Shown in pieces: positions 7,967 through 15,836 of a stretch of DNA of 45,089 bases (positions are counted from its first letter, which is position 1; every line of letters starts with the position of its first letter). The DNA is taken from assembly GCF_008370685.1 (NCBI RefSeq), contig NZ_VTZU01000057.1, positions 1-45,089 on the forward strand, in the 5' to 3' direction. A model generated the notes under the pieces. That model saw only the letters and a program-made list of their open reading frames with translations. It was not told where the DNA came from and made no database searches. Position numbers and translations under genes: made by a program. This DNA comes from Aquimarina sp. RZ0 (GTDB lineage: Bacteria; Bacteroidota; Bacteroidia; Flavobacteriales; Flavobacteriaceae).

Positions 7967-8806
7967 ATGGAATCTAAAACTATAAATGATTATTTGGATA
8001 CTAATACATCATTAGAGAAGGCTTATAGAAAAGAAATGAAAAATATGGTAGAAATTTTTCATGAAAACACGAAGCAATCCGATGCTCTTAAACCAATGAA
8101 GGTTAAAGCAATAATAAAACATCTTTATGATGGACTTCAGTTACAGGCAGATTCATTAAATCATAAATATTATACTTTAAAATCATCATTAAAACTACCA
8201 CCGGCAAATCCAATAAATAACTCCTTCCATGAGGTTTCAACTCATAGAAAATCATGCCGAAATTATAAACCAGGCTCGTTATCCGATCAAGAATTATCAG
8301 ATTTACTAGCTAGTTTACGAGTTACCAGAAAAGTGAAATCTGCAATTAATGAAAAGGCAAAATTACACTTTCGAACGTATGCTTCTGCAGGAGGATTATA
8401 TCCTGTAGAGATATATGTATTAAGACCTAATAAGGAGTATACAAACTGGCGAAGCTATAATTATTCTCCAAAAAAACATGAACTAGCATTGATATCTCCT
8501 ACTATAGATCCAAAAGAATTATATAAGAGTGTTGATGCTAATGATTCTTTTCAAGATATAGGAGCAATTATTGTTCTTACAGGGATATTCGAGCGCAGTT
8601 TGCACAAATATGGCTCATTAGGGTATCGTTTTACACTTACAGAAGCTGGAGGGATACTACAACAACTTGGGCTAGCAGCGACAGGATTAGGCTTGGGTTC
8701 TATTATTTGGGGAGGAGCAAATGATGATAAGGTCAATCAGATGCTTCAAATAGACGGAGTAGATGAAACGATGTTGAATTGTTTTTTTGTAGGAAAAACA
8801 AGGTAG
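7967..8806 (+). CDS. SagB-type FMN dehydrogenase (azoline to azole)
   Basis: The 279-residue protein has a nitroreductase-fold SagB core after about 80 helical residues. FMN-contact motifs are visible: HRKSCRNY (93-100), YASAGGLYPVEIY (138-150), and a glycine-rich EAGGILQQLGLAATGLGLGS stretch (about 227-246). Enzymes of this group oxidise azolines made by the C/D cyclodehydratase to aromatic azoles. It lies 174 bp behind the YcaO gene on the same strand, so it may share the transcript or have its own promoter; I found no TAnnTTTG match in the gap. With the preceding two genes it completes the standard thiazole/oxazole synthetase set. Frame and length look intact. Confidence 0.88.
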   Translation: MESKTINDYLDTNTSLEKAYRKEMKNMVEIFHENTKQSDALKPMKVKAIIKHLYDGLQLQADSLNHKYYTLKSSLKLPPANPINNSFHEVSTHRKSCRNYKPGSLSDQELSDLLASLRVTRKVKSAINEKAKLHFRTYASAGGLYPVEIYVLRPNKEYTNWRSYNYSPKKHELALISPTIDPKELYKSVDANDSFQDIGAIIVLTGIFERSLHKYGSLGYRFTLTEAGGILQQLGLAATGLGLGSIIWGGANDDKVNQMLQIDGVDETMLNCFFVGKTR

Positions 8807-8958
8807 AAATATATATTTCTTTTAAATCTAATTCCTTAAGAGATATCTTATCAAAAGAGAAAAGTTTGAAAACTTAACATTCTTACTAAGGAAATTAGTA
8901 CTTGAATAAATACCTCGTGTACCTGCATTGAGGAGCTTTATTAATAAAAAATTATAAA

Positions 8959-10344
8959 ATGATGGAAACTTTAATAGAAAAAACACCAAGGCAATTATTT
9001 AAATCCCTTTTTGTGTTTGCAGCTCAAGAGTCATGGATAAAAGCAAGAGAGATTGCAGAAGAGCTAACTAATCGGGGAGCTCAAGGGTTATGGTTGAATC
9101 TGGCATTTGATTTGGCAGATGGTTTCAAAAAAATAACAAGATTATCAGACAAACTCTTTTTATTAGGGAATAATGTATTAATACCTGAAGAAATAACACT
9201 GATTGAAGAAGCACTTACTTGGGTACAAGATAAACTTCAATTACCTATACCGCTTTTGATCATTGATATTTGTCCAGATGGAACACCTCTTCATACAGTT
9301 ACAGGAATCAATGGTCTTGGTTTTATTGCATCAAGTAAATCTGATATAAAAAACAAAGATCTTATGATTCATGAAATTACTCATTGTAATTTAATGTCTC
9401 GTTCTTTATTTTTAGATGAAGGGCTGGCAACTCTTTTTCAATACCAAGCACTTAATGATAAAGTACTTAAAGAAGTAAAATATTGGGATAGGCCAAGCTT
9501 ATCAGCACTTGTGGAAATTGAATGGAGAAATGACCCTTATTTTTCAAGAGTGCTTCCTGCCAATAATTATAATTCAATAGATCATTCTAGTAATAGTGAT
9601 TTAAGGGTACATTTTTTAGCAGCTTTTCTTATTGAAAAAATGATTCAAAAAACATCTTTAAATACCTTAGTACAGACTTTTAAAAAAATTAAACCAAAAT
9701 TAAGAGAGGGTAGAGGGGCTAAGGTTTTTCAGGATATTTTTTCAATAGACTTATGGGCGCTGGATTTAGAAATCATAAAGAGCATGGAAGTTGCTATCAA
9801 ACCACCTTCTAATGAAGCTACCTTAGAAGTAGCAACAAAAGCTCTTGCTGAAAATGATGAAGAGACTGCAAATCTATGGTTACCTATTGCAAGAATAAAA
9901 GCATATGAGAGTAATGATGATTTAATTGCCTTAATCAAAATATTAATTGTACTTGGTAATAGAAGAGAAAAGCCATCTGAAAGGGCACATTATAGAACTG
10001 AAGCATTAGCTGCTATGAATTGGCTCGAATCAAAAGAAACCAATGATCGGATATTAGATTTTTTCGATGCATATAAATATCTTTTTAAGATACGTAACGC
10101 TGGGCATGCTATCGAAATAGGTGCCTTATCGGCACAAGCTAGTAAAGTTTTTAAGGCATTACTTTTAAAAAACCCAGAAGACCCAGAAATTATTATCGCT
10201 AGCGCAAAAGCGCAAATACGAGCAAAGTATGATTTTATCTCCTTTTCAGATTGGAAAGAAATGCTCAAAAAGACAAAGTCTTATCCACAATTTAAGAAAG
10301 CTGTGGATATATTAAAAGCAGAACATTCAAGATTTGTAGAATAA
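8959..10344 (+). CDS. HExxH metalloprotease-like protein with helical C-terminal half
   Basis: This 461-residue protein is not one I can name. It contains HEITH (138-142) followed by FLDEGLATLFQ (151-161). This resembles the gluzincin pattern HExxH...(W/F)LxEGLA, with Glu154 as third zinc ligand and a short spacing of 11 residues between His142 and Glu154. The preceding IIDICPDGTPLHT and GLGFIASS strands fit the N-terminal lobe of the zincin fold. From about 285 on the protein is helical and TPR-like. No signal peptide is visible, so it should be cytoplasmic. Its place between the SagB and Rieske genes, 25 bp from the latter, makes it a candidate for cutting the concatemeric precursor into units. 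That function is inference; it could also be a substrate-binding protein. Confidence 0.6.
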   Translation: MMETLIEKTPRQLFKSLFVFAAQESWIKAREIAEELTNRGAQGLWLNLAFDLADGFKKITRLSDKLFLLGNNVLIPEEITLIEEALTWVQDKLQLPIPLLIIDICPDGTPLHTVTGINGLGFIASSKSDIKNKDLMIHEITHCNLMSRSLFLDEGLATLFQYQALNDKVLKEVKYWDRPSLSALVEIEWRNDPYFSRVLPANNYNSIDHSSNSDLRVHFLAAFLIEKMIQKTSLNTLVQTFKKIKPKLREGRGAKVFQDIFSIDLWALDLEIIKSMEVAIKPPSNEATLEVATKALAENDEETANLWLPIARIKAYESNDDLIALIKILIVLGNRREKPSERAHYRTEALAAMNWLESKETNDRILDFFDAYKYLFKIRNAGHAIEIGALSAQASKVFKALLLKNPEDPEIIIASAKAQIRAKYDFISFSDWKEMLKKTKSYPQFKKAVDILKAEHSRFVE

Positions 10345-10369
10345 TTTTAATCCTAAAAAATCAGAAGAG

Positions 10370-11575
10370 ATGGAAGATTTTAGCACCACTACTGTGGCTA
10401 TCAACAAGGAGGAAACTAAATCATTATCAGGTAATGCTTATACAGATCCAGAAATTTTTAAGCGCGAACGTTATGGATTGTTCCGTTATTTACCAATAAT
10501 GGCAACACCTGTTTGTTTGTTACCCAAAAAAGGAAACTATGTAGTTTCTGATATTGCATCAGAAAGTGTAATAGTAACAAGAAATGAAAAAGAAGAGATT
10601 CAAGCATTGGCGAATACCTGCCGTCATCGAGGGAAAAAGCTATTAGAGAATGATATCAGTCCTGTAAAACCCCAAAAAGGACTTAAATCCATTGTATGCC
10701 CCTATCATGCCTGGAAATATGATCTTGATGGTAAATTAGTAATAGCCCGTGGAGATCAGGCCAATGCATCATTTAAACACCTTTGTTTACGTAAATTACA
10801 GATACAAGAATCTGCCGGTTTAGTTTTTTATCATGCATATAATGAACAATATGAACAAGTAAAAAATTTAGAAAATATTTTAGGTACTCTTAAGCTAAAT
10901 AAAGCTAAAATTAGTGTAAGAAAAACGTATCATGTAGCAGCAAATTGGAAACTCTGGACAGAAAACTTTTTAGAGTGTTGGCACTGTGCTCCCAATCATC
11001 CTGAATTAAGAGAAGTTAAAGGATTTATCGACCAATTTGAAGCAGGTAGAGAAGATTTATATGTAAATGATGCTATTAATTGGGGTATACAAGCTAAAAA
11101 GAAAGGATGGATACAACCTGTTGATGTTGATTTTCATGTGGATAGTAATTTGTTTCATTTTAACACAAATATGCCGTTAGGTGGAGACACATTGACTGCT
11201 AGTAAAGATGGTAAAAGAATGGGAGCCACATTAGGAAATGCTGATGGTCTAGAAGGAGGAGCCATATTTGGTTGTATAGGACCTTTCTTATTTTATATAG
11301 CTTATGTTGATTATGTAGTGCTTTTTACTATAAAACCAAAATCCGTAACAGAGACTGATGTTGAACTTATATGGATGACAGCTGAAGATTTTTATGCTTC
11401 AGAAGAAGAATTGACTTGGTTATGGGATACAACTATTCAGCAAGATATAAAGCTGGTAGAAGAAACCCAATCAGGTGTTTCTTCACTTCATTACATATCA
11501 GGGCCTTTTCAAGAGGATGAATATCGTACCAAAGGGTTTACTTCTTGGTGGAAACGATGGAATCAAAAGCAATAA
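10370..11575 (+). CDS. Rieske non-haem iron oxygenase
   Basis: The 401-residue protein is an aromatic-ring-hydroxylating dioxygenase-type alpha subunit. The Rieske cluster ligands are CRH (84-86) and CPYH (110-113); the spacing between them is longer than usual because of an insert near residues 92-106. The mononuclear iron site is ENFLECWHCAPNH (His205, His210) with Asp359 in QQDIKLVEETQSG as third ligand. Electrons must come from a reductase encoded elsewhere, as none is in the cluster. It probably starts 25 bp after the HExxH gene, in one transcript. Inside a TOMM cluster it would most simply oxidise the modified peptide (hydroxylation, desaturation or decarboxylation); the substrate is inference. 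All metal ligands are present, so it looks active. Confidence 0.85.
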   Translation: MEDFSTTTVAINKEETKSLSGNAYTDPEIFKRERYGLFRYLPIMATPVCLLPKKGNYVVSDIASESVIVTRNEKEEIQALANTCRHRGKKLLENDISPVKPQKGLKSIVCPYHAWKYDLDGKLVIARGDQANASFKHLCLRKLQIQESAGLVFYHAYNEQYEQVKNLENILGTLKLNKAKISVRKTYHVAANWKLWTENFLECWHCAPNHPELREVKGFIDQFEAGREDLYVNDAINWGIQAKKKGWIQPVDVDFHVDSNLFHFNTNMPLGGDTLTASKDGKRMGATLGNADGLEGGAIFGCIGPFLFYIAYVDYVVLFTIKPKSVTETDVELIWMTAEDFYASEEELTWLWDTTIQQDIKLVEETQSGVSSLHYISGPFQEDEYRTKGFTSWWKRWNQKQ

Positions 11576-11701
11576 TATCATTTCTGACTTAAAATTACTC
11601 GAATAAAACACTGATGTTTTTGGTTTAGGCAAAAAAGAGCAAATTTCAGTAAGAAGTTTTTGATCAGAAATGATGCCATTAAAATTAGAAAATAAAATAT
11701 T

Positions 11702-12626
11702 GTGAAGCTAAAGAAAAACAATAAGTACATAACCTCTATTTTATTTACTACGCTGTTGATTAATTCTTTTGATTTCGGAATCATTATTTAGATTAAGCCC
11801 CAACTCATTATGGATATAACCGGAGAAAGTCTATCAAGTACAGCAAATTGGACTGGACACCTAATGCTTGGATATGCCTCAACCAGATTTATATCTAGCC
11901 CTATGACAGCTTCATTATCTGATATTTATAAAAGAAGACCTTTATTATTAATTATGGATTTTGCTCAACACATAGAATTACTTTTTATTGCCTGGATATT
12001 TTCGGGAATTTTTGGAGCTACTTTTGCCACAACTAATCTTTGTATAGCAAATACTTCTCCCAAGGAAAAAAGAACTGTCAATTTTAGCATTATCAGTTCT
12101 GCATTCGGATTAGGTTTAATGATAGATCCTTCATTAGGAGGTTTTATTGGAGAGTATTTTGGCACAAGAGCTCCATTATTTTTTGCATCTGGAGTATCTG
12201 CAATTAATCTATTATTAGGATATATATTTTTAACGGAGACTATGGAATTCAAAATTCAAAGAAAAATATTCTGGAATAAATTAGCCCCTTTTGGGATATT
12301 AAAAAGAATAAGATTGTCTTCTATACCTATCCAATTTTTGTATGCTTTTTTCTTATTACAATTAGCATTTCATTCGCGTACAACGACTTGCACATACGAT
12401 ATGATAGTTAAATTTAACTGGAGTTTTTCTCGGATAGGTTGGTCATTAATGGAGGTGGGAAGAAAAAATGTACTTGTACAAGGAGAGGTAAATCGAATAT
12501 TAATACCAAAAATTGGTGAACGTAAGTCTATTATATTAGAGACCTCTTTTTTTATCGGCAATTCTAGTAATTATTTCTATGATTCTTCTCTTTATAGTAT
12601 TTAATAAAAAACTATCAACTATTTAG
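11702..12626 (+). pseudogene. MFS multidrug-efflux gene, broken by nonsense and frameshift
   Basis: The frame from GTG 11702 encodes a normal MFS start (KLKKNNKYITSILFTTLLINSFDFGIII), then hits TAG at 11789-11791. It reopens in the same frame as IKPQLIMDITGE, with MFS motif A at LSDIYKRRP and the TetA/MdtG-like segments FGATFAT and GLGLMIDPSLGGFIGEYFG. About 20-25 residues are missing after RRPLLLI relative to the family. Near 12550 the frame shifts: the final membrane helix (SAILVIISMILLFIVFNKKL) is read in another frame and ends at 12626. The total is well short of about 400 residues. It is the only transporter next to the peptide cluster, so the cluster seems to lack an intact exporter here. 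Confidence 0.8.
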
Positions 12627-12696
12627 CATCTCAGGTTATTTTGAAAAGTAAAATGAATAAAGGTTTTAATCGTAGTGTAATCTTAAAAATAAAAAT

Positions 12697-13581
12697 ATGA
12701 ATACTGAAAAACAAATAGTTAAAGTTACTTCTTTAAGAAATTTTGATGATATTGGTTTTGAAGCTGATTATTTTCAATCTAGTATAAAAGGAAATTATGG
12801 AATTATAATACTTGGCGGATCAGAAGGAGGAAAACCAACACATCTTGCAAATAAGATAGCTTCATTAGGATATTCTGTATTGTCATTAGCTTACTTCAAT
12901 GAAGGAGAGAAAATAAATAAAGAGCTAGAAATGATCCCATTAGAGTATTTTGATGCTGCAAAAAACTGGTTCTTAAAAAGGGATGAAATAAAACAAGATG
13001 GATTACTGATTGTAGGCTGGTCTAAAGGAGCAGAACTTGCATTGGTGCTAGCGTCTTTAGACAATAGTTATAAAGGCGTTATTGGAATAGCCCCAAGTTC
13101 AGTCGTTTGGCCAGGAATTATTAGGGATTGGTCTAGACCCCCCTTGTCTAGTTGGAGTAAAGATGGAAAACCACTACCCGCTACACCATACAAGACGCAA
13201 TCAAAACCTATGCAAAGAATTACTGATTTATATAAAGAATCTCTAATTGATATGACCCCTCCTATTAATCATACAATTGACTACAGCAAAATAAAAGTTC
13301 CTACACTTTTATTTAGTGGAAGTCTCGATATCATATGGCCAGCAGATATTATGGCAGAAGCTATATGTAAAGAAATAAATGAGATCAATAAGAAAAAATC
13401 ATTGTGTACTCATTTCAACTACAAAAATGCCGGGCATTTATTAGATGAAAAGTATAATTTAGGAGGAACAAGAGAAAATAATAATAAGGCAAACAAAGAC
13501 TCTCTCGATAAAATTAAACAATTTTTAAATTGTATAAACCAGAATTACTTGGAGATACAAAAACAAAAATTAACTAGTTAA
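12697..13581 (+). CDS. Alpha/beta hydrolase of the BAAT / acyl-CoA thioesterase C-terminal type
   Basis: The 294-residue protein matches the C-terminal catalytic domain of bile acid-CoA:amino acid N-acyltransferase/acyl-CoA thioesterases. It has LGGSEGG (39-45), ASLGYSVLSLAYF (55-67), IPLEYFDAAKNW (80-91), and the nucleophile elbow GWSKG with Ser109; family members may use Cys or Ser here. It then has APSSVVWPG, Asp211 in GSLDIIWP and His247 in NAGHLLD, so the triad is complete. No signal peptide is seen and the eukaryotic N-terminal domain is absent. It could hydrolyse or transfer an acyl group, possibly in tailoring of the peptide product, but the link rests only on orientation and proximity to the cluster. 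Confidence 0.8.
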   Translation: MNTEKQIVKVTSLRNFDDIGFEADYFQSSIKGNYGIIILGGSEGGKPTHLANKIASLGYSVLSLAYFNEGEKINKELEMIPLEYFDAAKNWFLKRDEIKQDGLLIVGWSKGAELALVLASLDNSYKGVIGIAPSSVVWPGIIRDWSRPPLSSWSKDGKPLPATPYKTQSKPMQRITDLYKESLIDMTPPINHTIDYSKIKVPTLLFSGSLDIIWPADIMAEAICKEINEINKKKSLCTHFNYKNAGHLLDEKYNLGGTRENNNKANKDSLDKIKQFLNCINQNYLEIQKQKLTS

Positions 13582-13656
13582 TACTAGCCTAAAAATATAT
13601 TTTTTACATATAAACACCCCTACAAAAATCTTTATAAACAATAAAAAAAACAGAAA

Positions 13657-14595
13657 ATGGATGATTTCAAAAAAAGGAAGTCGTAAAATTAAATGCTCTA
13701 GGTTTTGCCTCATACGATTTATAACTAAAAATTTCGCATATTCATCGTTTCTTTTTCCTTTCTACTTCGTTTAAAAAATAAACCGTAGCTATAGCTATGC
13801 TTGATTTTTTTGCCTTGCATAAAGAAAAAATAATTCAATGAATTTATACGAATTTTTTAATCACAAATCGTATCAATAGCATCGAAATTACCTGAAATAT
13901 CTATTCATGCGCAAAAAGCAAATGGTTATCAGGGAAATTGGAACCCTTCCACAAAGATTAATTGGGATGCATTTTTAGAACAATTGACTAAAATTGCTAA
14001 AACTCAGCACAACCTACTCTGGAATCAAAAAAAATATATTGAACAGGCTCAAAAACTCTTACATCAATATAATTTTGAAGCATTTAAAAATGTTCGCGAT
14101 GCTTTTGACAATTACAATGATGCCACTTCAGAAACTTCAGATTTCATAAACTTACATTATGAAATCGATTTTCAGATTTCACTTTTTCAATTAGAAAAAG
14201 GTGAATCCTTCTCCCACCACGATCACCCATCTATGAGTGGGATTACAAATGTTATATCAGGAGAGCTACAAATTAAAAATTATAACTTAGTAAGTCAGTT
14301 AAATAAATCTAGAAAAGTCATTTTACAAGGCGAGAAAAAAACTATCCGTAAATGTACAATTCAAGAAGTTAGTGATAAGATTTTAGCCCCGAATAGTTTT
14401 AGTAGCTTGACTACTACTAAAAGAAACATTCATTCTGTAATATCCAATGATTTTACTCAATTAGTTGATATTTTTACTCCAGCTTATAACTCTGCGACTA
14501 GACCTATTAATTATAATGTAGATGAAAGTGGTTTCTATCAAAACAAAAAAGGACTCTTTGTTGCCGAATATGAAGACTTTACTCTAATAGATTAA
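13657..14595 (+). pseudogene. PCO/ADO-like cupin (thiol dioxygenase family), 5' end disrupted
   Basis: The open part, readable from 13862 to 14595, encodes a cupin with SHHDHPSMSGITNVISGEL (His-x-His plus GEL strand) and a later RNIHSV His, resembling plant-cysteine-oxidase/ADO-type thiol dioxygenases. No ATG precedes this part in frame. Removing the palindromic element at 13713-13872 with one TCA duplicate joins ...KLNALGFAS to IASKLPEISIHAQ, which looks like an export signal followed by the mature start. The likely original ATG at 13657 (MDDFKK) is out of frame with this by one base at an A7 tract. The gene thus carries an insertion and a frameshift. A shorter protein from TTG 13984 is possible but would lack the signal. 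Confidence 0.6.
13713..13872. mobile_element. 160-bp imperfect palindromic, MITE-like element with TCA target duplication
   Basis: The element begins TACGATTT (13713-13720) and ends AAATCGTA (13865-13872). The whole sequence is an imperfect palindrome whose centre is TAGCTATAGCTA (13786-13797). Both halves contain matching T-rich and A-rich tracts. TCA at 13710-13712 and 13873-13875 flanks it as a likely 3-bp target duplication. Deleting element plus one TCA restores an open frame through the neighbouring cupin gene. It has no coding capacity, as expected of a non-autonomous element or large palindromic repeat. Confidence 0.65.
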
Positions 14596-14601
14596 AAACA
14601 T

Positions 14602-15240
14602 TTACTTTAAGTAGTTCATAAATGTGTCTCTTGTAATTTCTTTTGCTCCCAGGCTCGCCAGATGATCTGTATACACCTGACAATCTATTAACCGCACTTC
14701 TTTCTCTTTTAAAAAAGAGACCAGTTTGATAAAACCAAATTTAGAGGCATTACTTACTTTAGAAAACATACTTTCCCCACAAAATATTTTTTTATCCTCT
14801 AACCAAATACCATATAACCCTCCTACTAGTTGTGAATCTTGCCATACTTCTACAGAAATGGCATAACCCATTTTATGAAGTTCTATATAAGCTTTCTGCA
14901 TATCTGGAGTTATCCAGGTACCTTGCTGATCACTTCGACTTATGGTAGCACAGCTTTTAATCACATTCTTAAAATTAGTATTAAATGTAATATCAAAAAT
15001 ATCTTTCTTAATTAGCTGACGCATACTTTTACTTATTTTGAGCTCATCAGGGAAAAGAACCATTCTTGGATCTGGACTAAACCACAAAACAGGCTGATTT
15101 TCATCATACCAAGGAAAAATCCCGCTATGATATGCAGCGAGCAATCTGGAAGTAGACAAATCTCCTCCTAATGCCAACAATCCATCTTCATTAGCAAAAG
15201 ATACGGGAGGGAACTTTATGGAATTATTAAGAATATACAA
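14602..15240 (-). CDS. aat: Leucyl/phenylalanyl-tRNA--protein transferase
   Basis: The 212-residue protein transfers Leu or Phe from tRNA to proteins with N-terminal Lys or Arg, marking them for ClpS/ClpAP degradation. The family hallmarks are complete: FPPVSFANEDGLLALGGDL near the start, SGIFPWY, WFSPDPRMVL, the QGTWITPDM segment, GGLYGIWLEDKKIFCGESMFS, and the final LIDCQVYTDHLASLGA. Length is normal. The gene converges with the disrupted cupin gene, with 6 bp between the stops. It marks the return from accessory DNA to conserved chromosomal genes. No promoter motif of the TAnnTTTG type was evident in the 212-bp gap upstream. Confidence 0.95.
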   Translation of the reverse strand: MYILNNSIKFPPVSFANEDGLLALGGDLSTSRLLAAYHSGIFPWYDENQPVLWFSPDPRMVLFPDELKISKSMRQLIKKDIFDITFNTNFKNVIKSCATISRSDQQGTWITPDMQKAYIELHKMGYAISVEVWQDSQLVGGLYGIWLEDKKIFCGESMFSKVSNASKFGFIKLVSFLKEKEVRLIDCQVYTDHLASLGAKEITRDTFMNYLK

Positions 15241-15395
15241 GCTAAAAAACTAAATGTTTCTACAACGTTAAATATCAATTAGTTGTTTGAATTGATCAAA
15301 AAAATCGTAATATTTGTTGGAACCTTTTAAGATAAATTTTGTTCATCATTGCTTTTTTGAGTTTTATTAAAAGGTTAATCTAAAACCACAATATG

Positions 15396-15425
15396 AAAAG
15401 TCCGATACATGTGTATCGGACTTTT
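15396..15425 (-). terminator. Intrinsic terminator after the DUF3127 gene
   Basis: A 13-bp perfect stem (AAAAGTCCGATAC / GTATCGGACTTTT) with a 4-nt ATGT loop lies 27 bp beyond the stop of the minus-strand DUF3127 gene. Read on the minus strand the stem ends in a TTTT run, as expected for an intrinsic terminator. The stem is flanked by A and T runs on both sides, so it could work in both directions. Confidence 0.8.
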
Positions 15426-15452
15426 TGCTATTATATTATATTATGAGATGAC

Positions 15453-15827
15453 TTAAAATGGTAAGTCATCGTGATCTTCTTCTTTAAGATCTGTAGCTGG
15501 TTCAAAAGCATCTGCAGGTGGCACTGGACTTGGCCCAGAAGGAGCTGCAGCCTGAAGGTTTTCTATTCTCCATCCCTGGATAGAATTAAAATATTTTGTC
15601 TCTCCTTGAGGGTTTACCCACTCGCGACCTCTTAAATTAATACTAATTTTCACATCCTGACCTACCTGAAAGCTGTTTAATAAATCACATTTATCTTGAA
15701 CAAACTCTACCATTATGTGCTGCGGATACTGTTCTTCTGTGGTTACTACTATCTCACGTTTTCTAAAACCATTGTTCCCAAAAGTTTGTGTCTCACCGAC
15801 CATCTTTACTTTACCTTGTACTTCCAT
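15453..15827 (-). CDS. DUF3127 domain protein
   Basis: The 124-residue protein matches the short Bacteroidota family DUF3127. It has MEVQGKVKMVGETQTFGNNGF at the start, KREIVVTTEEQYPQHIMVEF, an OB-fold-like series of strands (DVKISINLRGREW), and a Pro-rich, acidic tail ending EEDHDDLPF. That acidic tail ending in a Phe resembles the C-terminal tip of single-stranded DNA-binding proteins, which suggests an SSB-like role in binding partner proteins. This is inference from sequence character only. It starts 9 bp after the flavin reductase gene on the same strand, so the two are probably co-transcribed, and is closed by the terminator at 15396. Confidence 0.85.
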   Translation of the reverse strand: MEVQGKVKMVGETQTFGNNGFRKREIVVTTEEQYPQHIMVEFVQDKCDLLNSFQVGQDVKISINLRGREWVNPQGETKYFNSIQGWRIENLQAAAPSGPSPVPPADAFEPATDLKEEDHDDLPF

Positions 15828-15836
15828 CTTAATTTA

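Noticed and set aside
11578..11784. 68-codon minus-strand hydrophobic frame
   Set aside because: It is antisense to the start of the MFS pseudogene, which explains its hydrophobic pattern.
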